This document shows, in pieces, positions 44,888-55,039 of a stretch of 64,000 nt of DNA. Position 1 is the first letter of the stretch. The number at the start of each line of letters is the position of its first letter. The notes beneath the pieces are model-generated. The model saw only the letters and a program-made list of their open reading frames with translations. It did not search any database and was not told the origin of the DNA. The position numbers and the translations under genes were made by a program. Origin of the DNA: Actinomyces procaprae (GTDB lineage Bacteria; Actinomycetota; Actinomycetes; Actinomycetales; Actinomycetaceae); the NCBI RefSeq assembly GCF_004798665.1, contig NZ_CP039292.1, positions 558,001-622,000 of the forward strand, read 5' to 3'.

Positions 44888-45735
44888 CCAGTACGAAGGC
44901 CCAAGCCAAGTCCACCGGCACTCCACTCCTGGAAGTCGATGAACTCGTCGTCACCTTCCCGGGTGCCAGGCGCGGGCAGGGCACCACCGTGATCCACGGC
45001 GTCAGCCTTGACCTGCACGCAGGCGAGACCCTTTCCGTGGTCGGCGAGTCTGGCTCCGGTAAGACCACCATTGGTCGCGCCATCCTTGGCCTGGCCCCCG
45101 TCTCCGGCGGGGAAATCCGCTTCCGCGGCAGACGCATCTCCAATGTCTCCCGTGCCGAGCGCCGCGCCATCGCCAGAGACATTCAGGTCGTCTTCCAGGA
45201 CCCGTACACCTCACTGAACCCCGCCATGCGAATCGGCGACATTCTCACCGAGCCCCTGCAGGCCGCCGGCATTGAGAACTCCCGGAAACGAGTCCTGGAG
45301 CTGCTCGACGCCGTCAACATGCCTGCGGACACCGCGGGGCGTTACCCCCGCGAGTTCTCCGGCGGCCAGCGCCAACGCATCGCCATCGCGCGGGCGCTCG
45401 CGCTGGACCCCGCCGTGATCATCTGTGACGAGCCCACTTCCGCCCTGGACGTCACCACCCAGGCGCGAGTGCTAACACTCTTCGAGGACATCCAGCAGGC
45501 CACCGGCGTCGCCTACCTGTTCATCAGCCACGACCTGGGCGTGGTCAACCGGGTCAGCGACCGCATCGCCGTGCTGCTGAAGGGGCGGGTCGTCGAGCTC
45601 GGTGACGCGCACCAGGTCGCCACCGCCCCGGCGCACGAGTACACGCACCGCCTGCAGATGGCCGCGCCCGTCGCCGACCCGGTCAAACAGCGCGCCCGGC
45701 GCGAGGCGCGCCTGGCACTCGCCCGCACCGCCTGA
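44884..45735 (+). CDS. ABC transporter ATPase (DppF type)
   Basis: 283 residues. Walker A GESGSGKTT near 53, Q-loop VFQDPYTSLNP, signature FSGGQRQR near 157, Walker B VIICDEPTSALD near 178, His in FISHDLG. The C-terminal oligopeptide-transporter extension is short. It pairs with the ATPase half of the upstream fusion to make the asymmetric dimer. Starts at ATG 44884 inside the previous stop (ATGA). Confidence 0.94.
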   Translation: MTSTKAQAKSTGTPLLEVDELVVTFPGARRGQGTTVIHGVSLDLHAGETLSVVGESGSGKTTIGRAILGLAPVSGGEIRFRGRRISNVSRAERRAIARDIQVVFQDPYTSLNPAMRIGDILTEPLQAAGIENSRKRVLELLDAVNMPADTAGRYPREFSGGQRQRIAIARALALDPAVIICDEPTSALDVTTQARVLTLFEDIQQATGVAYLFISHDLGVVNRVSDRIAVLLKGRVVELGDAHQVATAPAHEYTHRLQMAAPVADPVKQRARREARLALARTA

Positions 45736-45829
45736 ACGTTGCCGCGCCCGGCGGCCGGTCCTCGTCGCCACCGCCGGGCACGGTACCCCTACCGCTCACA
45801 CCGCCCACTTCGCCACCGGAGACCCCGCA

Positions 45830-48769
45830 ATGTCCGTACCCGCCGCCCCGTCCGTCGTCGCCCTGCGCTTCGAGCACCACCGCGCCACCAGCCGGCTCCT
45901 GGCCGTAGAAACCGCAGCCCCACGACTGTCCTGGCGCGTGATCGGTGCGCCGGCCGGCTGGCGGCAGGACGCCTACGAGGTCGAGGTGACCAGCACCGAC
46001 GGAAACAGCACGCGCGTCACGGTCGAATCCGCCGAGCAGATCCTCGTGCCCTGGCCGACTGCGCCGCTCGCCTCTCGCCAGGCGGCAACCCTCCGCGTCC
46101 GCGTGCGCGGGGGAGCGGGTGACGTCGCCTCCACCCCCACCGGCGGCGACGCGGCGCGTCCCGACTCGCCCGAGCCCGCCGAAGTCGCGGCCTGGTCGCC
46201 CTGGTCGGCCCCGGCGGAGGTAGAGGCCGCCCTCTTCGACGACGCCGAATGGGAGGGTGCCTTCATCTCCCCGGTCGGCATTGGCGGCGTCGGCGAGCGG
46301 GCGCCCGTAATCTCCCGGACGGTCGAGGTACCGGAAGGTCTGCTCGCAGCCCGTCTACGGGCCACTGCCCACGGGATCTGCGAGCCCCGCATCAACGGCG
46401 TCCGCGTGGACGACTCTCTCCTGAACCCCGGCTGGACCTCCTACACCCATCGCCTCCAGGTGGTCACCTGGGATGTCACCGACATGCTGCACCCTGGCAC
46501 TAACACCCTCGACGTCCTCCTTGGCAATGGCTGGTGGCGCGGTCGTTTGGGCTATTTGGGAGACTCGGCCGTGTACGGCGACCGACTCGCCCTAGCCGCT
46601 CAACTCGAACTTATTCACGACGATCGATCTCGAACCGTCTTCGCCACCGACGAGTCCTGGACCGCCCGCGAGTCCGCCGTCGTCGCCGACGACCTCTACG
46701 ACGGGCAGACCACGGACCTGCGCCTGACAGACGGGTCCATCAATGCAGAAGAGACTGCTGAGCACCGTGTTGAGATAGTTCCTGCCACCCCGTCCGGCAC
46801 CACCCGCGGAGCCACAGCCCCACAGCTCATCCCCCATGCCGCACCCCGCATTCGTCCCACCGGCGCTCTGCCCGCCCAGCGGGTCTGGAACTCGCCGAGC
46901 GGCAAGACTCTGGTCGACTTCGGACAGAACGCCGTCGGCGTCGTCCGCCTGACCGTACGCGGACTGGAATCCGGCACCGAGATCACCATCCGCCATGCTG
47001 AGGTCCTCGAGGACGGTGAACTCGGTATCCGCCCCCTGCGAGCGGCACGCGCCACCGACACCTGGATCCTGCCCGACGCTGGAGAACATGTTCTCCAGCC
47101 CACGCTCACCCTCCACGGTCTGCGCTACGCCGAGGTCTCCGGTATTCCGGACTTGGCCGCCCAGGATGTCGAACTGGTAATCATCGGCTCCGACCTGGAA
47201 CCGGCCGGCGCCTTCCGCTGCTCCCATCCGCTCCTGAACCAACTGCATGACAACGTCGTGTGGTCGACACGCGGCAACTTCGTCTCCATCCCCACCGACT
47301 GCCCCCAGCGCGACGAACGGCTCGGCTGGACCGGAGACATTCAGGTCTTCGCACCCACCGCCGCCTACCTGTTCGACACCACCTCGTTCCTGCAGTCCTG
47401 GCTGATCGACCTCGCAGCCGAGCAGTACGAGGACGGAGGCGTGCGGCACTTCACCCCCACCTTCGAGCCGACCGTGAAGCATGCTCCCGCCGCCGCCTGG
47501 GGAGACGCCGCCACCCTGGTGCCCTGGGCCGTCTACGAGGCCACGGGCGACCCTGAGGTGCTGCGTGCCCAGCTGCCCTCTATGCGCGCCTGGGTGGACC
47601 GCGTGGCCACGCTGGCCGGGGAGGACCGCATCTGGTCTGGTGGATTCCAGTTCGGCGACTGGCTGGATCCCACCGCCCCGCCGGACCGTCCGGCCGATGC
47701 CAAGGCCGACCCCGACGTGGTCGCCACCGCCTATTTCATCCGCTCAGCCCGCGTCGTCGCCGACACGGCAGACAGACTTAACGAGGCCGTCGTCGCAGCG
47801 CATTACCGGCGTCTGGCCGATGAAGCACGTGCCGCCTTCAACCGCGCCTTCGTCACCCCTGCCGGGCGGATCCACTCCGACGCCCAGACCGTCTACGCGC
47901 TCGCCATCTGCTGGGACCTGCTTCCGACCGCGCAGCAGCGGGCCTTCGCCGGGGAGCGCCTGGCTGATCTGGTGCGCCTGTCAGGATTCCACATCGCCAC
48001 CGGCTTCGTCGGCACCCCACTGGTCATCCCGGCCCTGGTCGCCACCGGGCACGCCGACGTAGCCGGTCGTCTGCTGCTCCAGACCGAGTGCCCATCATGG
48101 CTGTACCCGGTGACCATGGGGGCCACCACCATCTGGGAGCGCTGGGACTCCATGTTGCCCAACGGGGACATCAACCCCGGGGAGATGACCAGCTTCAACC
48201 ACTACGCGCTGGGCGCCGTCGCCGACTGGCTGCACCGGGGCCTGGCGGGACTGTCGCCCGCAGTACCGGGGTGGGGGCACGTTGAGATCGCGCCTGCGCC
48301 CATCGACGGCGTCACCTCCGCCGCCACCAGCCACCTGAGTCCCTACGGTCGGATCGCCGTGAGTTGGGAGGTTCACAACGGCGTCCTGGAGCTCACGGCG
48401 GACCTGCCCGTTGGCGTGACCGGTACGGTCCGCCTGCCCGACGACTCACCGGACACTGCGGCCGTGGACATCGGCCCCGGCCATCATGCCTTCGCGGCGC
48501 CGCTGCCCGCCCGCGAGCGGCCGCGCCCCCGGACCGTGCGCGAACTCATGGACGACCCCGCCGCCTGGGAGGCGCTCATCGCAGTAATGGCGGACGCCGG
48601 GGACCTCACCGTCGACTCCGCCGGTCTGGCTCGTCGCATGCGACCGCTGCTCGACCGGCCGCCGTCGACCATCGCCCCCGAGTTGACGCCTGACCCCCGT
48701 TTCGCCCCACCTGGCCTGCGGGAGCGGATCGAGACCGTGATAGGTGCTGCCATCAAGGAGCTGCGATGA
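45830..48769 (+). CDS. GH78 alpha-L-rhamnosidase (copy B)
   Basis: 979 residues from ATG 45830 (GGAG upstream). Same architecture as copy A: ATAHGICEPRINGVRVDD, LGNGWWRGRLGY, LVDFGQNAVGVVRL, PTDCPQRDERLGWTGD near residues 488-503, ATTIWERWDSMLPNGDI near 765-780. It has an extra C-terminal ~100 residues (RTVRELMDDPAAWEAL), also present in copy C. Cytoplasmic; it cleaves terminal alpha-L-rhamnose from material brought in by the ABC transporter. 94 bp follow the ATPase gene; the stop overlaps the next ATG. Confidence 0.93.
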   Translation: MSVPAAPSVVALRFEHHRATSRLLAVETAAPRLSWRVIGAPAGWRQDAYEVEVTSTDGNSTRVTVESAEQILVPWPTAPLASRQAATLRVRVRGGAGDVASTPTGGDAARPDSPEPAEVAAWSPWSAPAEVEAALFDDAEWEGAFISPVGIGGVGERAPVISRTVEVPEGLLAARLRATAHGICEPRINGVRVDDSLLNPGWTSYTHRLQVVTWDVTDMLHPGTNTLDVLLGNGWWRGRLGYLGDSAVYGDRLALAAQLELIHDDRSRTVFATDESWTARESAVVADDLYDGQTTDLRLTDGSINAEETAEHRVEIVPATPSGTTRGATAPQLIPHAAPRIRPTGALPAQRVWNSPSGKTLVDFGQNAVGVVRLTVRGLESGTEITIRHAEVLEDGELGIRPLRAARATDTWILPDAGEHVLQPTLTLHGLRYAEVSGIPDLAAQDVELVIIGSDLEPAGAFRCSHPLLNQLHDNVVWSTRGNFVSIPTDCPQRDERLGWTGDIQVFAPTAAYLFDTTSFLQSWLIDLAAEQYEDGGVRHFTPTFEPTVKHAPAAAWGDAATLVPWAVYEATGDPEVLRAQLPSMRAWVDRVATLAGEDRIWSGGFQFGDWLDPTAPPDRPADAKADPDVVATAYFIRSARVVADTADRLNEAVVAAHYRRLADEARAAFNRAFVTPAGRIHSDAQTVYALAICWDLLPTAQQRAFAGERLADLVRLSGFHIATGFVGTPLVIPALVATGHADVAGRLLLQTECPSWLYPVTMGATTIWERWDSMLPNGDINPGEMTSFNHYALGAVADWLHRGLAGLSPAVPGWGHVEIAPAPIDGVTSAATSHLSPYGRIAVSWEVHNGVLELTADLPVGVTGTVRLPDDSPDTAAVDIGPGHHAFAAPLPARERPRPRTVRELMDDPAAWEALIAVMADAGDLTVDSAGLARRMRPLLDRPPSTIAPELTPDPRFAPPGLRERIETVIGAAIKELR

Positions 48770-49974
48770 GCATGAACGTTCCGAACCACCCGCCAGTGGC
48801 CGGCACGAATGATGCGGATGCGTCACCTTTCCACGTCGCAGCATTTCCGCCCATTCACCCGGAGTCCCTACCGGATGCGGGGCGTGTGTGTCGCCGCACC
48901 TGCTTCACTCCCGGACGTCCCTGGTACGACACCGAGGGCAAACGCATCCAGGCCCATGGCGGATCAATCATCGTCGTCGACGGCGTCTACTACTGGTACG
49001 GCGAGAACAAGGAGCGCACCACCCCCGACGGTTCCACCTGGCACTGGGGTGTGCGCGCCTACCGCTCCACCGATCTGTACAACTGGGAGGACTGTGGGCT
49101 GATCATCCCGCCGGAGCCGGACGATCCCTCCTCCCCGCTCCACCCGGCCGCGAAGCTGGACCGTCCACACATCGTCTTCAATGCGGAGACGGGATTGTTC
49201 GTATGCTGGGTCAAGGTCATGAGCCGACACGGGCAGCGCTCCAGCGTGCTGGTTGCGGACAATCTGCTCGGCCCCTACCGGATGGCACACCGAGACTTCA
49301 AGCCGTTGGGCATGAACGCCGGCGACTTCGACCTGGTCGTGGACCCCACCGACGCCAAGGGCTACTACTACTACGAACGGGTCCACTCCGAACTGATCTG
49401 CGCCGACCTCACCACCGACTACACCGACGTCACCGGCTACTACTCCACCCACTTCCCCCGGCTGCAACCTCCCTACGTGCGTGAGGCCCCCGCATACTTC
49501 GAGCGGGGAGGGCGCCACTATTTGATCACCTCTGGGACCACCGGCTACCTGCCCAACCCATCCATGGTCGCAACCGCTCCCAGCTACCACGGGCCGTGGA
49601 GTGAGCAGGGCGATCCACACGCCGGTGATATCACCGGAACCTCTTACCGTTCGCAGATCTCGTCGGTCTTCCGGCATCCGGGCAAACAGGACCTGTACAT
49701 CGCGTTGGCCGACCGTTGGCTGCCCGCCTGGAACGGTGACGCCCGCCTGGTGCAGCAGGGCTTCGCCGAGCGGTTCAGGCCCATGGGCGGGCAGCGCGCC
49801 GACGCCGAGACAATCCTGGACCCCGCGCCCAGCCCCGCCGTCGAGGCCTCTCTCTATGAACTGAATGGCGCCGACACCGCCGTGGCCGACTATGTCTGGC
49901 TCCCGATTCGCTTTGACGACGACCGCGTCCGGATCGACTGGCACGACGAGTGGCGCGTCGAGGACTTCGACTGA
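48766..49974 (+). CDS. GH43 family glycosidase (galactosidase/arabinofuranosidase group)
   Basis: 402 residues, five-bladed propeller type. The entry IQAHGGSIIVVDGVYYWYGENK resembles exo-beta-1,3-galactanase-like GH43 enzymes (subfamily 24 style), in which the usual catalytic Asp near the N-terminus is replaced. Other blocks: HFPRLQPPYVREAPAYFERGG, with the Glu in REAP as probable acid, and HPGKQDLYIALADRW. No signal peptide. Cys residues are few. It is the seventh gene in the operon and its start overlaps the rhamnosidase stop (ATGA). Galactan or arabinogalactan side chains would be a plausible substrate, but this is inference. Confidence 0.82.
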   Translation: MSMNVPNHPPVAGTNDADASPFHVAAFPPIHPESLPDAGRVCRRTCFTPGRPWYDTEGKRIQAHGGSIIVVDGVYYWYGENKERTTPDGSTWHWGVRAYRSTDLYNWEDCGLIIPPEPDDPSSPLHPAAKLDRPHIVFNAETGLFVCWVKVMSRHGQRSSVLVADNLLGPYRMAHRDFKPLGMNAGDFDLVVDPTDAKGYYYYERVHSELICADLTTDYTDVTGYYSTHFPRLQPPYVREAPAYFERGGRHYLITSGTTGYLPNPSMVATAPSYHGPWSEQGDPHAGDITGTSYRSQISSVFRHPGKQDLYIALADRWLPAWNGDARLVQQGFAERFRPMGGQRADAETILDPAPSPAVEASLYELNGADTAVADYVWLPIRFDDDRVRIDWHDEWRVEDFD

Positions 49975-50034
49975 CCGCCGACTGCGGCCGCAACAGATTG
50001 CCTGCAAATACACGACCCGATAAGGAGACCCCGA

Positions 50035-52479
50035 ATGCACAGCGCACCCTGGTTGGACACCAGCCTCAGTCCGGCGCAACGCGCCGACCGTCTACTCGCA
50101 GACATGCCAACGGCCGAGAAGCTCAGCCAGCTGCAATGCGTGTTCCCCCGCAGCTGCGACGCCGACACGGACATCCAGGCCGTTGTCGCGGGGACGCCGC
50201 TCGGAGTCGGTCACGTCACCACCCTGGAAATGCGACGAGTCACCGATATTGCCGAGGTAGCGGCGTTCCAGCGCCGCCTCCAGGCCGAGATCATTGCCCG
50301 TCAGCCCCACGGCATCCCCGCGGCCTTCCACATGGAGGCCGTTTGCGGCGCGTATCTGCCCGGTGCCGTCTCCCTCCCCAACGGAATCGGTCGCGGCGCC
50401 TCCTTCGACCCGGAGCTGGAGGAGGAACTCGGACGGATCGTCGGCGCTCAGGAACGGGCTGTCGGCATCACCTATTCCCTTGCCCCAGTACTCGACATCG
50501 CCCGAGACCCCCGCATGGGACGTTTCGGCGAGGCCTACGGCGAGGACCCCACGTTGGCCGGTGCCCTGGGTGCCGCCTTCACCCGTGGCCTTCAGGCCGA
50601 CGACGGCACCGGCCGGCGCACCGAGGCGGTTGCCAAGCACTTCGTCGGCTTCCACGGCTCAGAGGGGGGTATCCATGGTGCTCACGCACCCGTGACCGCC
50701 CGCCTCCTGCGCGAGGTCTACGCCAAGCCCTTCCAGGCTGCTATTAATGCCGGGCTCGGGGGCGTCATGCCCTGCTACAACTCGATCAATGGCGAAGTCG
50801 CATCCGGCTCCCGCAGCCTGCTCACCGGCCTGCTCCGCGAGGAGATGGGATTCACGGGTGTGGTCGTCTCCGACTACGGCGCCATCGGCAACATGCACGC
50901 ATTCCAGAAGGTCGCCGCGACCTTCGCCGACGCGGGGCAACGCGCCCTTACCGCCGGCATGGATGCCGAATGGCATGAAATCCAGGGGTTCAACGATGAG
51001 CTTGCCGCCCGCTTCGACTCCGGCCGGGCGGACATGGCCGCGCTGGATCGTGCAGTGCGCCGAGTGTTGGAGGCCAAGTTCCGCATGGGACTGTTCGAGG
51101 ATCCCTACGCCCGCGAGGGGGCCGGACTGACGGTCCCCTTCACCGGAGTCGCTCGCGAGCGGGCCCGTGAGACCGCCCTGCGCAGCGCCCGCGAGTCCAT
51201 CGTGCTGCTGCGCAACGACGGTATCCTGCCGCTCCCCGCGACGGGCGACCGCGCCCCCGGACGCGTGCTCGTCGTCGGCCCCCAGGCCGTGAATGCCCGC
51301 TTCCACTTCGCCGGTTACACGCACGAGTCCATGGCCGAGGGCGTGCTGGCCGCGCGTGCCTCCATGGCCGGCACCATCGATGCCGAGGCCGAGACAACCA
51401 CCGGATACGACACGATTCCCGGAACGCCCGTCCAGTCCGACGAACGGGAGGAATTCGACGCCATCCTGGGCGCCTTCCACCCCGATGCCCGCTGTATCCT
51501 CGATGAGTTGCGTGAGCGCCTGGCCAACAGCGAGATCGATTGGGTACGTGGATACGAAGTCGCGGGAGACTCCGACGCCGGGTATGAGGAAGCGCTTACG
51601 GCGGCAACGGATACAGACCTCGTCATTCTCATGCTCGGCGGCAAGAACGGGACGGGTTCCATTGCCACAATGGGTGAGGGAATCGATTCGACGGAGGTGG
51701 GTCTGCCCGCCTCGCAGGAGGGGCTGCTGCGACGGATCGAAGCGCTCGGCGTTCCCGCCATCGGCATTCACATGGATGGTCGGCCCGTCTCCTCCGATGC
51801 CGCCGATGGGCTCAGCGCCCTACTTGAGGTGTGGAACCCGGCCGAGGTCGGGGGACAAGCCATCGTTGACGTCCTGACCGGCGCCGTCGACGCTACCGGG
51901 CGCCTGCCCGTGTCCGTCGCCCGCAGCGCCGGACAAGTGCCGGTCTACTACAACCACCCCAACGGTTCCCAGTGGCATCAGGGCGAGTCGGTGGGTTTTC
52001 CCGAGTACGTCGACATGCCTCACACTCCGCGTTATGCGTTCGGACACGGCCTGTCCTACACGTCTTTCGCATACTCCGAACTTGAGTTGGACGCTGATTC
52101 CATCGCGCCCGACGGCACTGTGTCGGCACGCGTCACGGTGACCAATACCGGGGAACGGACCGGCACCGAGATAGTCCAGCTCTACGCCACCGACCGCTAC
52201 GCCACGACGACTCGTCCCGTTCAGGAACTAATCGGCTTCCAGCACATCGAACTTGCGGCCGGTGAGTCTGCCATCGTTGTTTTCGAGGTGGCTCCGAGCC
52301 TGCTGGCCCTGCTGGACGGGGACATGCACTGGATGGTCGAGGCCGGAGATGTGGATCTGCGGGTGGGCTCCTCCAGCGATAATGTGCGTGCAGAGGCATC
52401 CTTCCGAGTCACCGGGTCCGACGCCGTCGTTGGGCGCCACCGCACTCTGCGCGCACCCGCTCGCATCGAGCAGCCGTGA
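50035..52479 (+). CDS. GH3 beta-glycosidase
   Basis: 814 residues, AGGAGA before the ATG. GH3 N-terminal barrel (SLAPVLDIARDPRMGRFGEAYGED written in pieces as SLAPVLDIARDP and GRFGEAYGED), KHFVGFHGSEGG, nucleophile Asp in VVVSDYGAIG near residue 280. The C-terminal sandwich domain (SIVLLRNDGILPLP) and the terminal Fn3 domain (VTVTNTGERTGTEIVQLY) are complete, unlike the frameshifted GH3 at 21.6 kb. No signal peptide. Probably a beta-glucosidase or beta-xylosidase; 60 bp after the GH43 gene. Confidence 0.93.
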   Translation: MHSAPWLDTSLSPAQRADRLLADMPTAEKLSQLQCVFPRSCDADTDIQAVVAGTPLGVGHVTTLEMRRVTDIAEVAAFQRRLQAEIIARQPHGIPAAFHMEAVCGAYLPGAVSLPNGIGRGASFDPELEEELGRIVGAQERAVGITYSLAPVLDIARDPRMGRFGEAYGEDPTLAGALGAAFTRGLQADDGTGRRTEAVAKHFVGFHGSEGGIHGAHAPVTARLLREVYAKPFQAAINAGLGGVMPCYNSINGEVASGSRSLLTGLLREEMGFTGVVVSDYGAIGNMHAFQKVAATFADAGQRALTAGMDAEWHEIQGFNDELAARFDSGRADMAALDRAVRRVLEAKFRMGLFEDPYAREGAGLTVPFTGVARERARETALRSARESIVLLRNDGILPLPATGDRAPGRVLVVGPQAVNARFHFAGYTHESMAEGVLAARASMAGTIDAEAETTTGYDTIPGTPVQSDEREEFDAILGAFHPDARCILDELRERLANSEIDWVRGYEVAGDSDAGYEEALTAATDTDLVILMLGGKNGTGSIATMGEGIDSTEVGLPASQEGLLRRIEALGVPAIGIHMDGRPVSSDAADGLSALLEVWNPAEVGGQAIVDVLTGAVDATGRLPVSVARSAGQVPVYYNHPNGSQWHQGESVGFPEYVDMPHTPRYAFGHGLSYTSFAYSELELDADSIAPDGTVSARVTVTNTGERTGTEIVQLYATDRYATTTRPVQELIGFQHIELAAGESAIVVFEVAPSLLALLDGDMHWMVEAGDVDLRVGSSSDNVRAEASFRVTGSDAVVGRHRTLRAPARIEQP

Positions 52480-52524
52480 CGGATGCGGCTGTCATCCTCA
52501 TTCACATCGTCGGAGGCGATTGCT

Positions 52525-54360
52525 ATGAACCACTTCAGCCCGCAATCCACCCTGGGGGCGGTCCTCAGCGTGCCGCAGGCACGCGCTCTCCTTCAACACG
52601 GCATCCCGTGGCTTACCGACCTCCAGGTCGCCGTCGAACACCCCGAGTTTCCCATCGGCGGGCTGCTGGGGATCACGCTCGGCTGGGACAACCCCGCGCG
52701 TGCCGAGCTCCTCGCCGAGCTCGCCGAACTCGAGGATCCCACTGTGCTGCCCGTGCGCCGCGCGGCCCGCCCGCTCGCCGCGCCAACGCTAGAACAGCAG
52801 GCGCGAGCACGATTGAGCGCCCCGGTGTCGGCCCGCTGCTACGTGCCGGTCGAGGTGACTGTCACCGTCCCCGGTGCGGCCGCCATACTGCGCGACGTCG
52901 AGGCCGCCGGAAGCGTCAGTCTCACGGCGACGCTCACCCGGGGTGAGGGTGCGAGCCTCGCCGTCGTCGCCAACGACGCCGGGACTGCGGCGGGTGGGGA
53001 CGCAGCCGGGAGTCACCCAGAAGGCGGGTCCCACACCGAGGTGACCTCTCGCGCCTTCTACCGCCGCGGGGAAGAACTGGTGATGCGTTTCCTGCCCGAG
53101 CATCCCGGCAACTGGCACCTGTGCGTCGACGGCATCGCCGCAGCCGACCCGCTTGAAACGGATGTCTCCGTCGAGCCGGCGGCCGCTGGCGAACACGGTC
53201 CCGTGCGCGTCGTCGACGGGCAGTTCACCCATGCCGACGGCGCCCCCTTCACACCGCTGGGTACCACCGCTTACGCCTGGATTCATCAGGGTGCCGACAT
53301 GCGCCGCCGCACCGTGGAGACGCTGGAGTCCAGCGGCTTCAACAAGCTCCGCATGTGCATCTTCCCTAAGCATTACGACTACAACCACGCCGATCCGGAG
53401 TCCGTCCCCTTTCGCTCGGCCGGAGCGGGGGCGCGCGAGTGGGACTGGGACGCGTTCGATGCAGACTTCTTCGACAAGCTTGAGCAGTGCGTGCGGGAAC
53501 TGGGGCACCTCGGGATCATCGCCGATCTCATCCTCTTTCACCCCTACGACCGTTGGGGCTTCGCGGAGATGACTCCGGACGTCGACGACGCCTACCTGAG
53601 GCACGTGGTCCGGCGTTTGGCCGCCTTCCCCAACGTGTGGTGGTCCATGGCCAACGAGTACGAGCTGCTGACAACTAAGCGCCTCTCGGATTGGGACCGT
53701 CTGGGGCGGATTGTGGTGGAGGAGGACCCGGTGGGGCACCCCATCGGCGTACACAACATCTTCGAGCCCTTCGACGCCTCCGCCGACTGGGTCAGTCACG
53801 TGTCCTTCCAGGGCGGCGGTTACGAGATGGGACGCAAGGTGGACGAGCTGCGCGACCGCTTCGGCAAGTCGGTCGTCATCGACGAATACGGTTATGAGGG
53901 CAACCTGGAGCACGAGTGGGGAAACCTCACCGCTGAGGAGGAGCTGCGCCGCTTCTGGGAGGGCATTATTCGCGGTGCCGGCATGACCCACGGTGAGACC
54001 TACTTCCATGAGGAGGGGATCTGGTGGGCCCACGGCGGTGTCCTGCGGGGTGAGAGCTGGAAACGCATTGCCTTCCTGCGCCGGCTCATTCAGGAGGCGC
54101 CGCGTGGGCGGCTGCTGCCTGCGCCTCCCGGCCTGGGCACGAAGACTGCCGTCGATGGGGATGACTACATGTTGACCTACTTCGGCGGTGCTCAGCCCTA
54201 CCGGAGCGCCGTGACGGTTCCCCAGGGCCGCACCGCGGCGATCGATGTGATCGACACCTGGAACATGACAATCGAACAAGTCGCCACCGGCGCGAGCGGA
54301 AGCGTGGAGGTGGCACTGCCCAGCCGCCCCTGGATGGCCGTGCGCGTGCGCTGCGACTGA
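52525..54360 (+). CDS. Glycoside hydrolase-like protein with DUF5060/DUF4038-type TIM barrel
   Basis: About 611 residues from ATG 52525 with GGAGG eight bases upstream. N-terminal helical segment, then a beta domain like DUF5060 (VEVTVTVPG, FYRRGEELVMRFLPEHPGNW). A TIM barrel follows, with VRVVDGQFTHADGAPFTPLG, LRMCIFPKHYDYN, WWSMANEYELL (probable acid/base Glu) and VVIDEYGYEGN (probable nucleophile Glu). The C-terminal beta domain matches DUF5605-type tails. The family includes enzymes acting on plant side chains such as apiose or rhamnose units. It is the last gene of the LacI-controlled operon and is followed by a hairpin terminator. Confidence 0.82.
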   Translation: MNHFSPQSTLGAVLSVPQARALLQHGIPWLTDLQVAVEHPEFPIGGLLGITLGWDNPARAELLAELAELEDPTVLPVRRAARPLAAPTLEQQARARLSAPVSARCYVPVEVTVTVPGAAAILRDVEAAGSVSLTATLTRGEGASLAVVANDAGTAAGGDAAGSHPEGGSHTEVTSRAFYRRGEELVMRFLPEHPGNWHLCVDGIAAADPLETDVSVEPAAAGEHGPVRVVDGQFTHADGAPFTPLGTTAYAWIHQGADMRRRTVETLESSGFNKLRMCIFPKHYDYNHADPESVPFRSAGAGAREWDWDAFDADFFDKLEQCVRELGHLGIIADLILFHPYDRWGFAEMTPDVDDAYLRHVVRRLAAFPNVWWSMANEYELLTTKRLSDWDRLGRIVVEEDPVGHPIGVHNIFEPFDASADWVSHVSFQGGGYEMGRKVDELRDRFGKSVVIDEYGYEGNLEHEWGNLTAEEELRRFWEGIIRGAGMTHGETYFHEEGIWWAHGGVLRGESWKRIAFLRRLIQEAPRGRLLPAPPGLGTKTAVDGDDYMLTYFGGAQPYRSAVTVPQGRTAAIDVIDTWNMTIEQVATGASGSVEVALPSRPWMAVRVRCD

Positions 54361-54444
54361 TCCAGCGGTCATTCGGAGTCGCCGTGGACGTTGATGCTCT
54401 GATGATTCACCTTGCCCACCGGAAGACCGCGGACGCATAATGGT

Positions 54445-54479
54445 GGGGAGCCACCCGGATGCAACCCGGATGACTCCCC
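54445..54479. terminator. Hairpin terminator shared by the GH operon and 47-aa gene (copy 2)
   Basis: GGGGAGCCACCCGG, loop ATGCAA, CCCGGATGACTCCCC: nearly the same hairpin as at 9447-9480. It lies between the convergent DUF5060-type gene and the small-peptide gene (stop 54492). Confidence 0.8.
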
Positions 54480-54491
54480 GAGGCAGATAGT

Positions 54492-54635
54492 TCAGTTGAA
54501 CCACCTGCCGAGGGCGTCGGCAAGGACACCGACGGCCCGGACTAGACGAGCGACAGCACTGATCAGCTCGCTCGTCTGCCGGGCCGTTTCCTTGTCCCTG
54601 CGGACCTTGCGACGCTTGTCCTTCGACTTGGCCAC
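54492..54635 (-). CDS. Small cationic/amphipathic peptide, 47 aa, copy 2
   Basis: GTG start at 54635 with AAGGAGG seven bases upstream. Basic first half (AKSKDKRRKVRRDK) and amphipathic second half (VARLVRAVGVLADALGRWFN). Same length as copy 1 at 9.5 kb, with about half of the residues identical and conserved flanking hairpin and leader. The frame continues 26 codons upstream to an ATG, and this part is also similar in copy 1 (PPPGTLHVLAG / PSPGTPSVLAG), so a longer form is possible. Function unknown; its composition fits a membrane-active peptide. Confidence 0.62.
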   Translation of the reverse strand: MAKSKDKRRKVRRDKETARQTSELISAVARLVRAVGVLADALGRWFN

Positions 54636-55039
54636 AGCCCCCACCTCCTTCCTGGCTCCTACCTTCCCGGCAAGGACATGAAGCGTTCCGGGAGGAGGTG
54701 CCGAAGAAGGCATCTCAAGCGTATATGACCGGTGTGGCAGTAATCGGAGGGGTATCGGCTATGACCGCAACGTTCATAGCGCGACGAGTTGGGCCGCCAT
54801 CACTTATCTGGACGTCCCGGCGTGTATCAGGGGCTGCACTGGCTGTCTCTTTTTTTTCTTCAGTTACGCCACTTCGCTGTTGGGTACGCTGGTTAGCGGT
54901 TTGCTGAAGGTTCCGGAGGCATACAACCGACGGCGAACCCGCGTAGTAGACGTCCGATCAGCGCAGTAGACGCACTGGGGCCTTATGCCCTGGACGGCTC
55001 GCGGCAATCGAACTCGGGCTCGGTTAGGAGGAACCGGTG
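54636..55039. other. Non-coding interval upstream of both small gene and RHH gene
   Basis: The first ~80 bp are the conserved leader of the 47-aa gene. The rest has no supported gene. It is AT-richer than the neighbourhood and contains a run of eight T (54850-54857), unusual here. TATACG near the leader may be a -10 for the minus-strand small gene. Confidence 0.5.

Noticed and set aside
54492..54713. Certain assignment of the small peptides as bacteriocins
   Set aside because: The amphipathic character alone does not prove it; no immunity, export or maturation genes are nearby.
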